64,000 nt of DNA. Origin: Mycobacterium sp. 852002-51057_SCH5723018 (GTDB taxonomy: Bacteria > Actinomycetota > Actinomycetes > Mycobacteriales > Mycobacteriaceae). Shown piece by piece: positions 17,840 to 26,112 of the stretch; position 1 is the stretch's first letter; every line of letters starts with the position of its first letter. The stretch lies in NCBI RefSeq assembly GCF_001667035.1, contig NZ_LZIR01000111.1, positions 1 through 64,000 of the forward strand, read 5' to 3'. The notes under the pieces are model-generated. The model ran no database searches. It had not been told where the DNA came from and saw only the letters and a list, made by a program, of their open reading frames with translations. The translations under genes were made by a program, and so were the position numbers.

Positions 17840-18862
17840 TCACAGCGAACTGGGCAGCCCGAATTTGGCGAACAATGTGTCGTCGAGGAAGGCCACCACG
17901 TGTGACACCCCGTCGGTGGTCATGTCCAGCACGTGCAGCTGAAACGGCACGTGCACGTCCCCGTCCCGCATGTACATGGCGGCGGCCGGTTGGCCGTTGG
18001 CGATCAGCGGGAGCAGTCGCATGTCGCCCGGCGACTCGGCGGGACACTGCTGATGGATCAGCGTGATGATGGCCCGCGGGCCCTGGTACCAGCCCACGAA
18101 AGGCGGCATCTCCCAGATCGCCTCGGCGGTGAAGAGCTCGACCAGGCGGTCGATGTCGTAGGCCTCGAATGCCGCGATGTAGCGGGCCAGCCGGTCCTGC
18201 GCTTCCGGTGACTCGGGTGGCGTCAACCGGTCGCCGGAGCTGGGCTGGACCGCTTCCAGCTGGGACCGGGCCCGCTGCAGCAGGCTGTTGACGGCGGTGG
18301 TGGTGGTGCCGATTGCCGCCGCCACTTCGGCGGCCTTCCACTGCAGCACGTCGCGCAGCAGCAACACCGCCCGCTGCCGGGGCGAAAGGTGTTGCAGCGC
18401 AGCAACAAACGCCAACCGCACCGACTCACGCGACCCGACGATGACCGACGGGTCCGCCGGATCGTCGGTGACGTCCGGCAGCGGCTCCAGCCAGGGCACC
18501 TCGCGGCGTTCCACCAGCTCGGCGGCCGGATCCGAGCTGGAGGCTCCCAGTCCCGTCGGCAACGGCCGGCGCTGGCGGCCCTCCAGCGCGCTCAGGCAGG
18601 TGTTGGTGGCGATGCGGTGCAACCACGTCCGCATCGACGACTTGCCCTCGAACCGGTCATAGGCCTTCCAGGCCCGCAGCAGGGTCTCCTGCACCAGATC
18701 CTCTGCATCGTGCACCGACCCGGTCATCCGGTAACAGTGCGCGAGCAATTCACGACGGTACGGCTCGGCATTGGCGGAGAAATCCCCGCCGACCGCCGGG
18801 CCGCCTCCAGGGTTTTCGGTCAGCACGCTCACGGACACGAGCCTACGCAGTGCCTGCGACAC
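17840..18862 (-). CDS. sigG: ECF RNA polymerase sigma factor SigG
   Basis: A 340-residue ECF sigma factor with region 2 (YRRELLAHCYRMTGSVHDAE) and region 4 (HLSPRQRAVLLLRDVLQWKA). A C-terminal SnoaL-like extension (about residues 215-335) identifies the SigG/SigJ-type large ECF group. In M. tuberculosis SigG is reported to be linked to the DNA-damage response. It is divergent from the monoglyceride lipase with only about 33 bp between starts if the GTG at 18862 is used. Internal starts are possible. The hydrolase gene follows directly. Confidence 0.9.
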   Translation of the reverse strand: MSQALRRLVSVSVLTENPGGGPAVGGDFSANAEPYRRELLAHCYRMTGSVHDAEDLVQETLLRAWKAYDRFEGKSSMRTWLHRIATNTCLSALEGRQRRPLPTGLGASSSDPAAELVERREVPWLEPLPDVTDDPADPSVIVGSRESVRLAFVAALQHLSPRQRAVLLLRDVLQWKAAEVAAAIGTTTTAVNSLLQRARSQLEAVQPSSGDRLTPPESPEAQDRLARYIAAFEAYDIDRLVELFTAEAIWEMPPFVGWYQGPRAIITLIHQQCPAESPGDMRLLPLIANGQPAAAMYMRDGDVHVPFQLHVLDMTTDGVSHVVAFLDDTLFAKFGLPSSL

Positions 18863-18895
18863 GCTAAAACCCTTGAGACATTACGCTGCACGTTA

Positions 18896-19732
18896 ATGAC
18901 TACGCGCACTGAACGTAATTTCGAAGGCGTCGGTGGCGTGCGCATCGTCTACGACGTCTGGACGCCGGACGCGGCGCCGCGGGCGGTGGTCGTGCTGTCG
19001 CACGGGCTCGGCGAATATGCGCGCCGGTATGACCACGTCGCCCAGTGCTTCGGCAAGTCGGGCCTGGTCACCTACGCGCTGGATCACCGGGGCCACGGGC
19101 GCTCCGGCGGCAAGCGGGTGCTGGTCCGGGACATCTCGGAGTACACCGCCGACTTCGACACCCTGGTCGGCATCGCCACCCGCGAACACCCCGGCCTCAA
19201 GTGCGTGGTGCTCGGGCACAGCATGGGCGGCGGGATCGTGTTCGCCTACGGGGTCGAACGCCCGGACAACTACGACCTGATGGTGCTGTCGGGGCCGGCG
19301 GTGGCGGCCCAGGATCAGGTGTCGCCGCTGATGGTGCTCGCCGCCAAGGTGCTCGGTGTGCTGGTACCCGGTCTGCCGGCGCAGGAACTCGACGTCGACG
19401 CCATCTCCCGCGACCCCGCGGTGGTGGCCGCGTACAACGCCGATCCGCTGGTGTATCACGGGAAGGTTCCGGCCGGCGTCGGCCGCGCGCTGCTGCAGGT
19501 CGGCGAGACCATGCCGCAGCGGGCGCCCGCCCTGACCGCGCCGCTACTTGTGGTGCACGGCGGCGACGACCGGCTCATCCCCGTCGAGGGCAGCCGCCGC
19601 CTGGTCGAATGCGTGGGATCCAGCGACGTCGAGCTGAAGGTCTACCCGGGGCTTTTCCACGAGGTCTTCAACGAGCCGGAGCGCGACCAGGTGCTCGCCG
19701 ACGTGGTCTCCTGGATCTCGAAACGGCTGTGA
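18896..19732 (+). CDS. Monoacylglycerol lipase (Rv0183 type)
   Basis: A 278-residue alpha/beta hydrolase matching the characterised Rv0183 monoglyceride lipase. It has the oxyanion segment VLSHGLGEYARRYDHV, nucleophile Ser109 in VVLGHSMGGGIVF, acid Asp in VVHGGDDRLIP and the catalytic His in YPGLFHEVFNEP. It releases glycerol and fatty acid from monoacylglycerols, at the cell wall in M. tuberculosis. ATG 18896 is chosen (MTTRTERNFEG). The reading frame is open far upstream, but there it is the antisense of sigG. Confidence 0.92.
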   Translation: MTTRTERNFEGVGGVRIVYDVWTPDAAPRAVVVLSHGLGEYARRYDHVAQCFGKSGLVTYALDHRGHGRSGGKRVLVRDISEYTADFDTLVGIATREHPGLKCVVLGHSMGGGIVFAYGVERPDNYDLMVLSGPAVAAQDQVSPLMVLAAKVLGVLVPGLPAQELDVDAISRDPAVVAAYNADPLVYHGKVPAGVGRALLQVGETMPQRAPALTAPLLVVHGGDDRLIPVEGSRRLVECVGSSDVELKVYPGLFHEVFNEPERDQVLADVVSWISKRL

Positions 19733-19800
19733 CGGGCCGTCGGCTCTGCCACCGACCCAGTGTCGTATCGCTCCAGTAGTTTTGGCGGCATGACTCGCGC

Positions 19801-20008
19801 CGGCGACGATGCAGCGCGAAGCGATGAGGAGGAGCGGCGCAGATGACCCCGCCGGCGACGATGCAGAGCGAAGCGATGAGGAGGAGCGGCGCAGATGACC
19901 CCGCCGGCGACGATGCAGAGCGAAGCGATGAGGAGGAGTGGCGCAGATGACCGACGCCGGCGACGATGCAGCGCGAAGCGATGAGGAGGAGTGGCGCAGA
20001 TGACCGAC
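19801..20008 (+). repeat. Four tandem 52-53-bp repeats ending at a start codon
   Basis: Units starting CGGCGACGATGCAG stand at 19801, 19853, 19905 and 19958 (periods 52, 52 and 53 bp). Each contains GAAGCGATGAGGAGGAG and ends GGCGCAGATGACC. The final copy supplies the ribosome-binding site and the ATG (20000) of the next gene. The units differ at a few positions (GCAGCGCG or GCAGAGCG; AGCGG or AGTGG). Size, position and the embedded RBS/ATG suggest a MIRU/VNTR-type locus. Confidence 0.9.
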
Positions 20009-20749
20009 GACAAAATGCTGGCTCGCATCGCCGCGCTGTTGCGTCAGGCCGAAGGCACCGACAACCCGCACGAGGCGGACGCCTTCATGAGCGCCGCGCA
20101 ACGATTGGCGACGGGGGCCTCCATCGACCTGGCGGTGGCGCGCTCGCACGCGGTCAACCGCTCGCCCGCGCAGGCGCCGACGCAGCGGACCATCACCATC
20201 GGGGCCGCGGGCACCAAGGGCCTGCGCACCTACGTGCAGCTCTTTGTGCTGATCGCGACGGCCAACGACGTGCGCTGCGACGTGGCCTCGAATTCGACGT
20301 TTCTGTACGCGTACGGCTTCGCCGAGGACATCGACGCCACCCACGCCCTCTACGCCAGCCTGGTCGTCCAGATGGTGCGGGCTTCGGACGCTTATCTTTC
20401 CTCGGGTGCGCATCGGCCCACGCCGACGATCACCGCCCGGCTCAACTTCCAGCTCGCCTTCGGCGCCCGCGTGGGTCAGCGCCTGGCCGAGGCCCGCGAG
20501 CAGGCCACTCGCGAGGCGACCAAGGATCGCCGTCGCCCGCCGGGAACCGCGATCGCCTTGCGGGACAAGGAGATCGAGCTGCGCGACCATTATCAGAGCA
20601 CGTCTAAGGCGCGCGGCACCTGGCAGGCGCACCGGGCGTCGGCGGGGTACTCGTCGTCGGCGCGACGCGCGGGTGACCGGGCCGGGCGGCGCGCGCGGCT
20701 GGGGAACAGCCCCGAGCTGCCCGGCGCCCGGAGCGCCCTGCGCCGGTGA
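20000..20749 (+). CDS. DUF2786 domain protein (Rv0184 type)
   Basis: A 249-residue protein whose N-terminus (MLARIAALLRQAEGTDNPHE, then ADAFMSAAQRLA) is the DUF2786 domain. The C-terminal part is Arg/Ala-rich. Function is unknown; some family members occur with phage or nucleic-acid proteins. ATG 20000 is chosen because GAGGAG lies upstream within the last tandem repeat. It overlaps the Rv0185-type gene by four bases (GTGA). Confidence 0.85.
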   Translation: MTDDKMLARIAALLRQAEGTDNPHEADAFMSAAQRLATGASIDLAVARSHAVNRSPAQAPTQRTITIGAAGTKGLRTYVQLFVLIATANDVRCDVASNSTFLYAYGFAEDIDATHALYASLVVQMVRASDAYLSSGAHRPTPTITARLNFQLAFGARVGQRLAEAREQATREATKDRRRPPGTAIALRDKEIELRDHYQSTSKARGTWQAHRASAGYSSSARRAGDRAGRRARLGNSPELPGARSALRR

Positions 20750-21267
20750 CCCCGGCCGGCGCGCAAGAGCCGTCTACGAGGGATTCCCAGCGCGCGAAGG
20801 TCTACGCGGCCGAGGAATTCGTCCGGACGTTGTTCGATCGCGCCGCCGAGCATGGATCCCCCGCCGTAGAGTTCTTCGGCGCGCACCTGACGCTGCCGCC
20901 CGAGGGCCGGTTCGGATCGGTGGCTTCCGTGCAGCGCTACGTCGACGACGTGCTCGCGCTGCCAGCGGTCCGGCAACGGTGGCCGCGGGTGCCGCCGCTG
21001 CGGGTTCGCGTGCGGCGGGCCGCCACCGCGGCGCACTACGAAAACCACGACGGCGCGGGCGTCATCGCGGTTCCCGACCGCCACACCGGCGACTGGGCGC
21101 TGCGCGAGCTGGTGGTGCTGCACGAGGTGGCGCATCACCTGTGCCGGGCCGAGCCGCCGCACGGTCCGCAGTTCGTCGCGACGATCTGTGAGTTGGCCGA
21201 GCTGGTGATGGGCCCGGAACTCGGGCACGTGCTGCGCGTTGTGTACGCCAAAGAGGGTGTGCGTTGA
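20746..21267 (+). CDS. Putative zinc metallopeptidase-like protein (Rv0185 type)
   Basis: A 173-residue protein containing a HExxH motif in LVVLHEVAHHLCR (about residues 124-136), followed by HGPQFVATICELAELVMG. This is the layout of a small zinc-dependent hydrolase family found in actinobacteria. GTG start overlaps the DUF2786 gene stop, and its TGA overlaps the TTG start of the glycosidase. The three genes form a coupled unit as in M. tuberculosis. Substrate unknown. Confidence 0.85.
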   Translation: MTPAGAQEPSTRDSQRAKVYAAEEFVRTLFDRAAEHGSPAVEFFGAHLTLPPEGRFGSVASVQRYVDDVLALPAVRQRWPRVPPLRVRVRRAATAAHYENHDGAGVIAVPDRHTGDWALRELVVLHEVAHHLCRAEPPHGPQFVATICELAELVMGPELGHVLRVVYAKEGVR

Positions 21268-23390
21268 ACAAACCGGTCGACCCGGATGTCCGGGCGCGCG
21301 AGGTCGAGTCGCAGATGACCGACGACGAGCGGTTCTCGCTGCTGGTCGGGGTGATGGGGGCCAGCGAACTCTTTCCGGCGCGCGACGAGCGCATCCCGCC
21401 CGGCGTCCCGATGAGCGCCGCGTATGTGCCGGGGGTGCCCCGGCTCGGCGTCCCGGCGCTGCTGATGAGCGACGCGGGCCTGGGCGTCACCAACCCCGGC
21501 TACCGACCGGGCGACACGGCCACCGCGCTGCCGGCCGGGCTGGCGCTGGCGGCCAGTTTCAACCCGGCGCTGGCCCGCGCCGCCGGCGAGGTGATCGGTC
21601 GCGAGGCGCGCAGCCGCGGGTTCAACGTGCAGCTCGCCGGCGCGATGAACCTCGCCCGCGACCCGCGCAACGGCCGCAATTTCGAATACCTTTCCGAGGA
21701 CCCGCTTTTGACCGCGACGATGGCCGCGGAATCGGTGAACGGCATCCAGCGCCAAGGCGTCGTTTCGACCGTCAAGCACTACTCGCTGAATTGTAACGAG
21801 ACCAACCGGCACTGGCTGGATGCAGTGATCGACCCGGACGCGCATCGCGAATCCGACCTGCTGGCCTTCGAGATCGCCATCGAGCGGTCCCAGCCCGGAG
21901 CGGTGATGACGGCCTACAACAAGGTCAACGGCGACTACGCCGCGGCGAACGACGTCTTGATCAACGAGGTGCTCAAGGGCGACTGGGGATACCGGGGCTG
22001 GGTGATGTCCGACTGGGGCGGCACGCCGACCTGGGAATGCGCGCTCAAGGGCCTCGACCAAGAGTGTGGCCCGCAGATCGACGCGCTGCTGTGGCAGTCG
22101 GAGGCGTTCGGTGAGCCCCTGCGGGCCGCCTACGCGGGCGGCGGGCTGCCCGCCGAGCGCCTGTCGGACATGGTCCGGCGGATCCTGCGGTCGATGTTCG
22201 CGGTCGGCGTCGACCGGCACCAAGCCACGCTCGCACCGGACTTGGCCGCGCACAACGAGATTGCGTTGCAGGTCGCCCGGCAGGGAATCGTGCTGCTGAC
22301 CAACCGCGGGGTGCTGCCGCTGGCGCCCGAGTCGACCGCCCGCATCGCTGTCATCGGCGGTTACGCCCACCTCGGTGTTCCGGCCGGCTACGGGTCGAGC
22401 GCCGTCGTGCCTCCGGGCGGCTATGCCGGCGTCATCCCGATCGGGGGCGCCGGCCTGGAGGCCGGGATGCGCAATCTTTACCTGATGCCGTCGAGCCCGC
22501 TCGCCGAGCTGCGCAAGCAGTTTCCGCACGCGCACATCGAGTTTGATCCCGGCCTCAGTCCGGCGGAGGCGGTGCTGGCGGCGCGGCCGGCCGACATCGC
22601 GATCGTGTTCGCGGTGCGCGCCGAAGGGGAGGGCTTCGACGGCGCCGACCTGTCGCTGCCGTGGGGGCAGGACGCTCTGATCGCCGCCGTAGCCGCGGCC
22701 AATCCGAACACGGTCGCGGTGCTGGAAACCGGCAACCCGGTGGCCATGCCCTGGCAAGACTCGGTGAACGCCATCGTCCAGGCCTGGTATCCGGGCCAGG
22801 CGGGTGGCCGGGCCGTCGCCGAAATCCTTGCGGGCCGGGTCAATCCGTCGGGCCGGCTGCCCATCACCTTCCCGGTCGACCTCGATCAGACGCCGCGCCC
22901 GGAACTGTCCGGCGCCGGCGCGCCGTGGGGGGAGCCGACCACCATCGAGTATCTCGAAGGGGCCGATGTCGGGTACCGGTGGTTCGCCAAAGCCGGCCAC
23001 ACCCCGCTGTTCGCGTTCGGACATGGCTTGTCCTACACCAAGTTCGGCTACCGCGACCTGGTGGTCACCGGCGGTGACAGCGTCACCGCCAGCTTCAGCG
23101 TCGTCAACCTCGGCGACCGCGGCGGAGCAGACGTGCCGCAGGTGTATCTGACCGCGGCCCCCGGGGAGCAACGCCTGCGGCTGCTCGGCTTCGAGCGGGT
23201 CGAACTCGAGCCCGGTGCGACGCGCCGGGTGACCATCGAGGCCGATCCGCGCCTGCTCGCCCGCTACGACGGCGGCGCGAAAGCCTGGCGCATCACGCCA
23301 GGCGGTTACACGGTGGCGGTGGGTGCGTCGGCGCTCGCCCTGCGGCTGGCGGCCGAGGTTGACCTGGCCGGCCGTGCGTTCGCGCGCTGA
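21264..23390 (+). CDS. bglS: Glycoside hydrolase family 3, beta-glucosidase (BglS)
   Basis: A 708-residue GH3 enzyme (Rv0186, about 691). The N-terminal barrel domain carries the nucleophile region GWVMSDWGGTPTWE. The second alpha/beta domain (about residues 350-560) includes FAVRAEGEGFDGADLSLP. A C-terminal fibronectin-III-like domain is present (FGHGLSYTKFGYRDLVV onward). No clear signal peptide is seen, so it is probably cytoplasmic. It starts at a TTG four bases into the previous stop. Probable role: hydrolysis of beta-glucosides. Confidence 0.92.
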   Translation: MNKPVDPDVRAREVESQMTDDERFSLLVGVMGASELFPARDERIPPGVPMSAAYVPGVPRLGVPALLMSDAGLGVTNPGYRPGDTATALPAGLALAASFNPALARAAGEVIGREARSRGFNVQLAGAMNLARDPRNGRNFEYLSEDPLLTATMAAESVNGIQRQGVVSTVKHYSLNCNETNRHWLDAVIDPDAHRESDLLAFEIAIERSQPGAVMTAYNKVNGDYAAANDVLINEVLKGDWGYRGWVMSDWGGTPTWECALKGLDQECGPQIDALLWQSEAFGEPLRAAYAGGGLPAERLSDMVRRILRSMFAVGVDRHQATLAPDLAAHNEIALQVARQGIVLLTNRGVLPLAPESTARIAVIGGYAHLGVPAGYGSSAVVPPGGYAGVIPIGGAGLEAGMRNLYLMPSSPLAELRKQFPHAHIEFDPGLSPAEAVLAARPADIAIVFAVRAEGEGFDGADLSLPWGQDALIAAVAAANPNTVAVLETGNPVAMPWQDSVNAIVQAWYPGQAGGRAVAEILAGRVNPSGRLPITFPVDLDQTPRPELSGAGAPWGEPTTIEYLEGADVGYRWFAKAGHTPLFAFGHGLSYTKFGYRDLVVTGGDSVTASFSVVNLGDRGGADVPQVYLTAAPGEQRLRLLGFERVELEPGATRRVTIEADPRLLARYDGGAKAWRITPGGYTVAVGASALALRLAAEVDLAGRAFAR

Positions 23391-23438
23391 TTGGCAACAA
23401 AGAGGTGAGGCTCGAACGCACGACCGGCCGGAGTGCTA

Positions 23439-23582
23439 CTAGACCGGGGTCAGTTCGTCGCCGCAGGTGCAGCGGTACGGTTCGCCCCCGCCGGAGCAGT
23501 GGCAAGGGGTCTCGATGCGAACGCGACACCCGCAGCCCTCGTGGCCACACGTCAGCAAGGTTCCCGCCTCGTAGTTTGCCAT
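23439..23582 (-). CDS. mymT: Copper metallothionein MymT
   Basis: A 47-residue cysteine-rich protein, MANYEAGTLLTCGHEGC and onwards, with seven Cys (12, 17, 19, 27, 29, 38, 40) in CxC and CxxxxCxC spacing. It closely resembles M. tuberculosis MymT, which binds Cu(I) clusters and protects against copper. ATG 23582 is used (AAGG nine bases upstream); a GTG at 23591 would add three residues. It is convergent with bglS. A RicR-type operator lies about 60 bp upstream. Confidence 0.93.
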   Translation of the reverse strand: MANYEAGTLLTCGHEGCGCRVRIETPCHCSGGGEPYRCTCGDELTPV

Positions 23583-23640
23583 TCGAATCACCCTTCTCTG
23601 TCGTTGATTCGTGGTGTGGGAACAACCACCGCCCTCACCA

Positions 23641-23659
23641 TATACCCCCTACCGGTATG
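23641..23659 (-). promoter_or_regulatory. Putative RicR operator of mymT
   Basis: TATACCCC-CTA-CCGGTATG has the same 8-3-8 dyad geometry as the perfect palindrome in front of ricR (27893-27911). It lies between the divergent mymT and O-methyltransferase genes. In M. tuberculosis RicR represses mymT and itself and releases DNA on binding Cu(I). The site is imperfect in the inner bases. Confidence 0.75.
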
Positions 23660-23692
23660 CCGTAAAGGGCGGGCCGCATTAGCGTGGACGGT

Positions 23693-24352
23693 ATGACCGA
23701 GAACCCCACCCCACAAGACGTCGATGCATTCTTGGACAGCACGGTGGTTGGCGACGATCCGGCGCTGACGGCGGCGCTGGAAGCCAGCAACGCGGCCGGG
23801 CTGCCGCAGATCGCCGTATCGGCACAGCAGGGCAAATTCCTGTGTCTGCTGGCCGCAGCGACGCAGGCGCGGCGCATCCTCGAGATCGGCACGCTGGGTG
23901 GCTTCAGCACCATCTGGCTGGCCCGCGGCGCCGGCCCGCAGGGACGGGTGGTCACGCTGGAATACGAGCCCAAGCACGCCGAGGTTGCGCGGTCCAACCT
24001 GCAGCGGGCCGGCGTCGCCGACCGTGTCGAGGTGATCGTGGGCGCCGCGCTGGATACGTTGCCGACGCTGGCCGGGGGCCCGTTCGACCTGGTGTTCATC
24101 GACGCCGACAAGGAAAACTATGCCGCCTACCTCGAGTGGGCGGCCCGGCTGGCGCGTCCGGGCTCAGTCATCGTGGTGGACAACGTCATTCGCGAAGGCA
24201 GGATACTGGAACCGGAGTCCGACGATCCCAGGATCTCCGCGACGCGCCAAACGCTGCAGGCTATGGGCGAACACCCTCGGCTGGACACCGCGGTGATCCA
24301 GACGGTCGGGGCCAAGCACTGGGACGGGTTCGCGTTCGCGTTGGTGCGTTAG
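23693..24352 (+). CDS. SAM-dependent O-methyltransferase (Rv0187 type)
   Basis: A 219-residue class I methyltransferase of the COMT/CCoAOMT-like family. The SAM-binding motif is ILEIGTLGGFSTIWLARG, with DLVFIDADKENYAAYLEWA and VVDNVIREGRI following (Asp residues bind the divalent metal). Length equals Rv0187. ATG 23693 is chosen; a GTG 9 bp earlier is possible. The promoter region is shared with mymT, so copper could also influence it. The acceptor substrate is unknown. Confidence 0.9.
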   Translation: MTENPTPQDVDAFLDSTVVGDDPALTAALEASNAAGLPQIAVSAQQGKFLCLLAAATQARRILEIGTLGGFSTIWLARGAGPQGRVVTLEYEPKHAEVARSNLQRAGVADRVEVIVGAALDTLPTLAGGPFDLVFIDADKENYAAYLEWAARLARPGSVIVVDNVIREGRILEPESDDPRISATRQTLQAMGEHPRLDTAVIQTVGAKHWDGFAFALVR

Positions 24353-24375
24353 TGGGTGCGGCAGCGGCGGGGCCG

Positions 24376-25359
24376 TCAGCGCGGGCCGAGCTCCTTGACC
24401 GCCTGCTCGGCCGACGTGAGTTCACCGATGCGCAAAGCGGTTTCGCCGGCATACAGGGCGGCGCGATCCACCCAGGAGTCCGGCACGCCGGCGACCGGCG
24501 CCAGCGGCGTGAAGAACGGACGGCTCGTCGACTGCAGACGCATCAACGCGCCCGCGTCGAAGTAGCCCAGCACGGACAGCGGGCGGCTGGCCGCGTTGAG
24601 GGCGGCAGGCAGCGCCTTGGCCTTCCCGTTGTCGCCGCACCACCGCCGGGTGGCGGCGTTGGGCACGACGCGGTGGCGCAGCGGCCAGCTGAGGCCGAAC
24701 AAGTTCGTCTCGATGGTGTTGTCGGCGTGCAGGATTCGCCGCTGATATTCCCGGCTCGCGTTGGCCTCGTGCGTCAACAGGAACCGCGTACCGGCGATCA
24801 CGCCGGTGGCTCCCGCGGTCAGTGCTGCGCCGGTGTCGGCCCCCGTGGCGATTCCTCCGGCCACAAACACCGGACGGTTCCCGGCAGCCGCGAGCGCATG
24901 CGGTAGGAACTCCAGGGCCGGCATGGTTCCCACCAGGTGGCCGCCGGCTTCGCGTCCCTGAGCGATCAAACCGTCTGCGCCCCAGGCGACCGCGGCGCGC
25001 GCCTGGGTTTCGGTGCCGACCATCACAAAGACGAAGATCCCGGCCCCGCGCAGGTGCTCCACCAGCCGGCGCTTCTCGCCGAACGCCAGCACGACCGCGT
25101 CCACCCGGGACTGTACGCACACCGCGACGTGGTGGCGATTGACGAAGTGCATCAACAGGTTTACCGCGACGGCGCGGCCTGGTGCCCGTTCGCGCATTTC
25201 CTCGATCGCCGCCCGAAGTTGGCGCGGCGTGACCAGGCCCAGGGTTCCAAGGCCCCCAGCGTTGGCGACCGCGGCCGCCAATGCCGCGCCTGCCAGGCCG
25301 CCCCCCATTCCGGCCTGGCCGATCGGAAGGTCGAGCCGCAGCCGGTCGGCAATGTCCAT
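24376..25359 (-). CDS. Nitronate monooxygenase / 2-nitropropane dioxygenase-like flavoprotein
   Basis: A 327-residue FMN-dependent TIM barrel. It shows the N-terminal LPIGQAGMGGGLAGAALAAA, the FMN/phosphate-binding GADGLIAQGREAGGH and PVFVAGGIATGADTGAAL followed by ATGVIAGTRFLLTHEA. These are the standard nitronate monooxygenase family motifs. It oxidises nitronates or related compounds to carbonyls. It is convergent with the methyltransferase. This gene is not recalled between Rv0187 and Rv0188 in M. tuberculosis. Confidence 0.87.
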   Translation of the reverse strand: MDIADRLRLDLPIGQAGMGGGLAGAALAAAVANAGGLGTLGLVTPRQLRAAIEEMRERAPGRAVAVNLLMHFVNRHHVAVCVQSRVDAVVLAFGEKRRLVEHLRGAGIFVFVMVGTETQARAAVAWGADGLIAQGREAGGHLVGTMPALEFLPHALAAAGNRPVFVAGGIATGADTGAALTAGATGVIAGTRFLLTHEANASREYQRRILHADNTIETNLFGLSWPLRHRVVPNAATRRWCGDNGKAKALPAALNAASRPLSVLGYFDAGALMRLQSTSRPFFTPLAPVAGVPDSWVDRAALYAGETALRIGELTSAEQAVKELGPR

Positions 25360-25605
25360 GTCCTGTCACGCTACGCGGCCGGTGAGTACGCGAGCGTGGG
25401 GCCTAGGGACGAATTCAAGGCGGCAGATGCCGTACCTAGGGCCCGCACTCGGCGCCCTGGGGTAGCTGCGCATCCAGGTCGAGTCGGGCCGTCGAGGGCC
25501 CGGTTCTTCGTTGCTGGCGCGCGGCGATCGAGCGTAATGTCGGGATAGATGGGTGGGTTAACCAATGAGCCCAATTAGCCTGCTGTGTAACGGAAAGGTT
25601 GCAAA

Positions 25606-26046
25606 ATGAGTACAGTCCATTCATCAATCGATCACCACCCCGATTTATTAGCTCTGCGTGCCCGCTACGAGCGCGTCGCCGAGTCGATGAGCGCGCACGT
25701 CACTTTCGGCCTGGCCTTGCTGACGGCTCTGTATGTGGCTGCGTCACCGTGGATCGTGGGATTCAGCGCGGCGGCGTCGCTTGCGACGAATGACCTTATC
25801 GCCGGGATCGCGATGGCGTTCTTGGCATATGGGTTCGCGACGACACTGGACCGGGCGCACGGCATGACCTGGACGCTGCCGGTGCTCGGCGTGTGGGTCG
25901 TCGTCTCGTTGTGGATTCTGCCGGGCTTCACACCGACCGCCGGCATGATCTGGTCGAACGTGGTCGCGGGCGTGTTGCTGACCTTCCTGGGCCTGAACGC
26001 CACCTACTTCGGCATGCGCACGCGCGAGGCAAGCGCCCACGCATAA
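25606..26046 (+). CDS. SPW-repeat membrane protein (Rv0188 type)
   Basis: A 146-residue membrane protein with four predicted helices and the SPW motif AASPWIVGF, plus a degenerate second copy (VVSLWILPGF). Members of the SPW family are small actinobacterial membrane proteins of unknown function. Length agrees with Rv0188 (about 143). The ATG is preceded by GGAAAGG. The 245 bp between it and the nitronate monooxygenase start on the other strand hold no further gene. Confidence 0.88.
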   Translation: MSTVHSSIDHHPDLLALRARYERVAESMSAHVTFGLALLTALYVAASPWIVGFSAAASLATNDLIAGIAMAFLAYGFATTLDRAHGMTWTLPVLGVWVVVSLWILPGFTPTAGMIWSNVVAGVLLTFLGLNATYFGMRTREASAHA

Positions 26047-26112
26047 TTCCGAAGCCCGTTCGGCCACAACTTAATACGCGCCGCCGAGCCGTGCGGACCA
26101 CGACCGACAGGC

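Noticed and set aside
17838..18341. N-terminal extension of the alpha/beta hydrolase over sigG
   Set aside because: The extension is out of frame with, and wholly inside, sigG; an ATG 2 bp after the sigG stop gives a normal protein.
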